A stretch of DNA of 64,000 bases. Origin: Ignatzschineria rhizosphaerae. Lineage in GTDB: Bacteria; Pseudomonadota; Gammaproteobacteria; Cardiobacteriales; Wohlfahrtiimonadaceae. A model generated the notes under the pieces. The model searched no databases and was not told where the DNA came from. It was given only the letters and a program-made list of their open reading frames with translations. Below, piece by piece: positions 60,525 to 64,000 of this stretch (the first letter of the stretch is position 1; each line of letters opens with the position of its first letter). The stretch lies in contig NZ_CP093379.1 of the NCBI RefSeq assembly GCF_022655595.1, positions 1,918,501-1,982,500 of the forward strand, read 5' to 3'. Made by a program: the position numbers and the translations under genes.

Positions 60525-60529
60525 TTACA

Positions 60530-60841
60530 CTAAAATAATGGTCTTTTAAAATGATTGATCGCACTTAAAGGCTCATTAACATTGAAATACTTTACATTTG
60601 TATTTGTCGCTCCCATCGCCTCTACCCTTTTAGTGTGCATCTCTACATAATGCTGCGCACTATCTTGATCTTCAAATAGGTAAATACCTCCGCTTTCTGC
60701 AGTATCACTATTTTCAATCCATAATTTTGCAATAAAGCCCGGCTTTTGATTAATGCTTTGCGCTAACTCTTTAGCCCCTTGCGTTAAAGCATCGCCCATC
60801 ATCTCTACAGGAAAATCAAAATTAATCTGTACTAGTATCAT
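60530..60841 (-). CDS. ydhR: YdhR-like putative monooxygenase
   Basis: Small alpha/beta-barrel dimer protein of the YdhR family (103 residues; E. coli 101). Family landmarks are LAQSINQKPGFIAKLWIE near 26-43, GGIYLFEDQDSA near 52-63 and FNVNEPLSAIN near 86-96. The enzymatic activity of the family is not settled. It is the first gene of a tight minus-strand group with three pseudopilin-like genes, an odd partnership. A CCCTAA/TTAGGG palindrome lies 45 bases upstream (60887-60899). The rest of the 358-bp gap to rplU holds promoters only. Confidence 0.85.
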   Translation of the reverse strand: MILVQINFDFPVEMMGDALTQGAKELAQSINQKPGFIAKLWIENSDTAESGGIYLFEDQDSAQHYVEMHTKRVEAMGATNTNVKYFNVNEPLSAINHFKRPLF

Positions 60842-60886
60842 TCTTACCCCTATATATAATTAATAGTCTTAGCGTTTAAATAACAC

Positions 60887-60899
60887 CCCTAAATTAGGG
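60887..60899. promoter_or_regulatory. Palindrome upstream of ydhR
   Basis: CCCTAA-A-TTAGGG, 6-bp perfect arms, in the leader of the ydhR-pseudopilin group. It could be an operator. No regulator gene is linked. Confidence 0.25.
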
Positions 60900-61072
60900 C
60901 ATCTTCTTTATCTACCATAACCTATATTATATAAAGCTATATCAATCTTAGTATGCCTTTCATTACGTACGGGAAATTATCTATTTTATTCTGACAAGTT
61001 TTTCACTATTTATATTCTATTGCGCTATAATCTTCGAAAGGGATTTTTCATATATTTGCCTCTTAGAAATAC

Positions 61073-61101
61073 TTGACTATTTATTAGATAGGCTTTAATA
61101 T
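61073..61101 (+). promoter_or_regulatory. Promoter of rplU-rpmA
   Basis: TTGACT and TAATAT are exactly 17 bp apart, giving a leader of about 93 nt. A second, weaker candidate (CTGACA at 60991, TATTCT at 61013) lies upstream. Confidence 0.75.
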
Positions 61102-61199
61102 TACCCCTCTTAAACCCGACCGTTTTGTAGTCCCCTCTCAAATGGCTGGTTTGATCGAATATTTTATGTAAATTAATTTATGCGGAGCATTCAGCAATT

Positions 61200-61514
61200 A
61201 TGTATGCAGTAATTAGAACGGGCGGTAAACAATATCGCGTTGCGGAAGGTCAAATCCTCCGTATTGAAAAAATCGAAGGCGCAGAAGAAGGTTCAAACAT
61301 CGAACTTAACGATGTACTTCTTGTAAGTGCAGATGGCAATGTAACAGTTGGCACACCTGTTGTAGCGGGCGCGAAAGTGACTGCGGAAGTGAGAAAACAA
61401 GGTCGTACTCGTAAGATCGACATTATCAAATTCCGTCGTCGTAAGCACTACCGTCATCATGCGGGTCATCGTCAGCATTTTACAGAAATCAAAATCACTG
61501 GCATTAGCGCTTAA
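61200..61514 (+). CDS. rplU: Ribosomal protein L21
   Basis: Large-subunit protein. 104 residues, beginning [14 protein letters not shown], with [20 protein letters not shown] near 80-99. GGAG lies about 12 bases upstream. It is followed by rpmA after 24 bp, the universal pair. Confidence 0.97.
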   Translation: MYAVIRTGGKQYRVAEGQILRIEKIEGAEEGSNIELNDVLLVSADGNVTVGTPVVAGAKVTAEVRKQGRTRKIDIIKFRRRKHYRHHAGHRQHFTEIKITGISA

Positions 61515-61538
61515 TTAAACAATAGAGGTACTTAAACT

Positions 61539-61799
61539 ATGGCACAGAAGAAAGGTGTTGGTTCGAGCCGTAACGGTCGTGACTCAGAAAGTAAACGTCT
61601 TGGAGTAAAGCGTTTTGGTGGTGAGCTTGTAACAGCTGGTTCAATCATTGTTCGTCAACGTGGTACACGTTTTCATGCAGGATTAAACGTAGGTGTTGGT
61701 AAAGATCACACACTATTTGCTAAAGCTGACGGTCATGTAACATTCGAAACCAAAGGTTTAGGCAAGCGTAAATATGTAAGCATCGATCCTGTTGCTTAA
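61539..61799 (+). CDS. rpmA: Ribosomal protein L27
   Basis: Large-subunit protein whose N-terminus reaches the peptidyl-transferase centre. 86 residues, with [19 protein letters not shown] at 11-29. There is no Firmicutes-type N-terminal cleavage extension. A terminator follows. Confidence 0.97.
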   Translation: MAQKKGVGSSRNGRDSESKRLGVKRFGGELVTAGSIIVRQRGTRFHAGLNVGVGKDHTLFAKADGHVTFETKGLGKRKYVSIDPVA

Positions 61800-61821
61800 T
61801 ATATCGCACTAAACAGTCATG

Positions 61822-61853
61822 AAAGCTCCACTTTTTATACGTGGAGCTTTTTT
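61822..61853 (+). terminator. Intrinsic terminator after rpmA
   Basis: AAAGCTCCAC and GTGGAGCTTT flank a 9-base loop and end in T6. Confidence 0.9.
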
Positions 61854-61875
61854 ATTTCCTCACATTAAATTTTGA

Positions 61876-63012
<1,137 letters not shown>

Positions 63013-63036
63013 TTAAAATTCATCTTTATAAAATAG

Positions 63037-63072
63037 AAGCCTTAAAGATTATGTCATCTTTAAGGCTTTTTT
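63037..63072 (+). terminator. Intrinsic terminator after obg
   Basis: AAGCCTTAAAGAT and ATCTTTAAGGCTT form a perfect 13-bp stem around a 6-base loop and end in T6. Confidence 0.92.
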
Positions 63073-63180
63073 ATGACAACATTAATAGGGGATATTCAGT
63101 TCAAAGACCCCCTTCGCTGCCAATCAACCTTAAAAAGGTTAAGAACTCTTTTATTTTAAATATTCCACACACACAAAGAA

Positions 63181-63212
63181 AAAGCTCGAAGAACATATAT
63201 CCTTCGAGCTTT
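63181..63212 (-). terminator. Terminator of lpdA
   Basis: AAAGCTCGAAG and CTTCGAGCTTT pair around a 10-base loop. A T5 run follows on the minus strand. It ends the convergent lpdA transcript. Confidence 0.85.
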
Positions 63213-63236
63213 CATTTCATTACCTGAAAATAAAAC

Positions 63237-64000
63237 CTATTTTCGTTTAACTGGGGGTAAATCCGTACAAGCCCCTAAAATATTCTCTGCAGCCATTCCC
63301 ACAGATTCAATTAAAGTTGGATGAGGATGGATAGTATGCCCAATATCAATACTATCAGCCCCCATCTCCACCGCTAAGCAGATCTCACCAATTAAATCTC
63401 CAGCATGGATCCCCACAACAGCGCCACCGAGAATTACTTTTGTCTCCGGATCATAAAGAAGCTTCGTAAAGCCCTCATCACGCCCATTTGCAATTGCTTT
63501 TCCACTTGCTACCCATGGGAATACCGATACTTCATAAGAAATTCCTTTAGCTTTCGCTTCGGTTTCTGTTAAACCTGCCCATGCAATCTCTGGATCTGTA
63601 TACGCCACTGATGGCACAAATTTCGCATCAAAGAAACGTTTTTCACCAGTACAGACTTCTGCCGCAACATGACCTTCATGAACCGCTTTATGCGCAAGCA
63701 TAGGTTGCCCTACAATATCCCCTATGGCAAAGATATGCGGTACATTCGTGCGCATCTGCTTATCCACAGAGATAAAGCCTCGCTCATCCACTAAAACCCC
63801 GGCATTTTCAGCACTAAGCGTTAACCCATTGGGTTTACGACCCACCGCAACTAATACCCTATCAAATGTTAATGGCGTACTTGGTGCATCAGCCCCTTCA
63901 AAAGTCACCTCAATACCTACATCCGTAGCCTTAGCGCCGGTAACGCCAGTTTTAAGCATCACTTTATGGAAACGGTCTTTATTGTATTTCTCAAAGACTT
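63237..64000 (-). CDS. lpdA: Dihydrolipoyl dehydrogenase (C-terminal part; start beyond right edge)
   Basis: FAD-dependent E3 subunit of 2-oxoacid dehydrogenase complexes, reoxidising dihydrolipoamide with NAD+. The frame stays open to the window edge, so an apparent start near 63962 is internal. About 254 residues are visible of a usual 475. Landmarks are DRVLVAVGRKPNG, the FAD motif HIFAIGDIVGQPMLAHKAVHEG (cited by its ends), and the interface catalytic pair in GHTIHPHPTLIE. The other complex genes lie outside the window. Confidence 0.93.
   Translation of the reverse strand, partial: VFEKYNKDRFHKVMLKTGVTGAKATDVGIEVTFEGADAPSTPLTFDRVLVAVGRKPNGLTLSAENAGVLVDERGFISVDKQMRTNVPHIFAIGDIVGQPMLAHKAVHEGHVAAEVCTGEKRFFDAKFVPSVAYTDPEIAWAGLTETEAKAKGISYEVSVFPWVASGKAIANGRDEGFTKLLYDPETKVILGGAVVGIHAGDLIGEICLAVEMGADSIDIGHTIHPHPTLIESVGMAAENILGACTDLPPVKRK

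Noticed and set aside
63237-63962. A complete 241-residue flavoprotein starting at 63962
   Set aside because: The frame continues upstream without a stop to the window edge, and the sequence matches the C-terminal half of dihydrolipoyl dehydrogenase.

Overview
The window looks like a chromosomal stretch of an AT-rich Gram-negative gammaproteobacterium. LptF/LptG, an Mla-type lipid ABC system, outer-membrane-type lipoprotein processing, KdsD (LPS Kdo pathway) and the hfq-hflX-hflK-hflC-purA order all point there. The low GC, with gene content otherwise typical of the class, makes a Cardiobacteriales-like bacterium (Ignatzschineria/Wohlfahrtiimonas type) my best guess, but this is inference. 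No tRNA, rRNA, CRISPR array or prophage was seen.

Layout. 1-6.5 kb: the start of kdsD (runs off the left edge), a small membrane protein, an IS481-type insertion sequence, an ACR3-like arsenite exporter, a tandem 46/47-bp repeat in front of a glutaredoxin-like gene, recN and holC. 6.6-11.8 kb: tgt, lptF, lptG and a DUF4153 membrane protein. 12-18.9 kb (minus strand): hfq-hflX-hflK-hflC-purA plus a phosphomannomutase/phosphoglucomutase. 19.1-28.3 kb (plus strand): HAD phosphatase, pgpB-like, yaaA, orn, pgpA, a secreted or anchored SNase, then a four-gene lipid-transport operon (STAS-MlaE, MlaF, MlaD, lipoprotein) and a Nudix hydrolase. 28.5-33 kb: cardiolipin synthase, a NadR-like protein with a decayed kinase half, and ilvA. 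33.1-39.1 kb (minus): ribF-ileS-lspA and carbonic anhydrase-ispH. 39.1-57.4 kb (minus): one uninterrupted str-S10-spc-alpha ribosomal super-cluster from rpsL to rplQ, including fusA, tuf, secY, rpmD, rpmJ and rpoA. 57.4-60.9 kb (minus): fdhD and a small operon of a YdhR-like protein plus three pseudopilin-like proteins. 61.2-63 kb: rplU-rpmA and obg. The right edge holds the C-terminal part of lpdA.

The most unusual thing is a dispersed intergenic element of about 162 bp with roughly 20-bp terminal inverted repeats (TTATAGTA...TACTATAA) and a nested TGCCGG/CCGGCA inverted repeat. I find six copies (about 1373, 5851, 11814, 28326, 31015 and 32901). Five of the six sit between convergent genes, and one copy supplies the stop codon of the neighbouring phosphomannomutase gene. 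It is unrelated at its ends to the IS481-type element in the window. Other notable points: several 8-9-base C/G homopolymers (one inside a lipoprotein gene, one forming the apparent ribosome-binding site of a pseudopilin gene); a str-operon promoter whose -35 box overlaps the fdhD stop codon; an S8-site-like hairpin directly before rplE; and a NadR homologue without a P-loop.

Many of the genes serve envelope lipid homeostasis (lptFG, pgpA, pgpB-like, cls, the Mla-type operon, lspA, kdsD, ispH). The rest are mostly translation and core metabolism. Accessory DNA is limited to the IS, the dispersed repeats, the arsenite exporter and the pseudopilin cluster.
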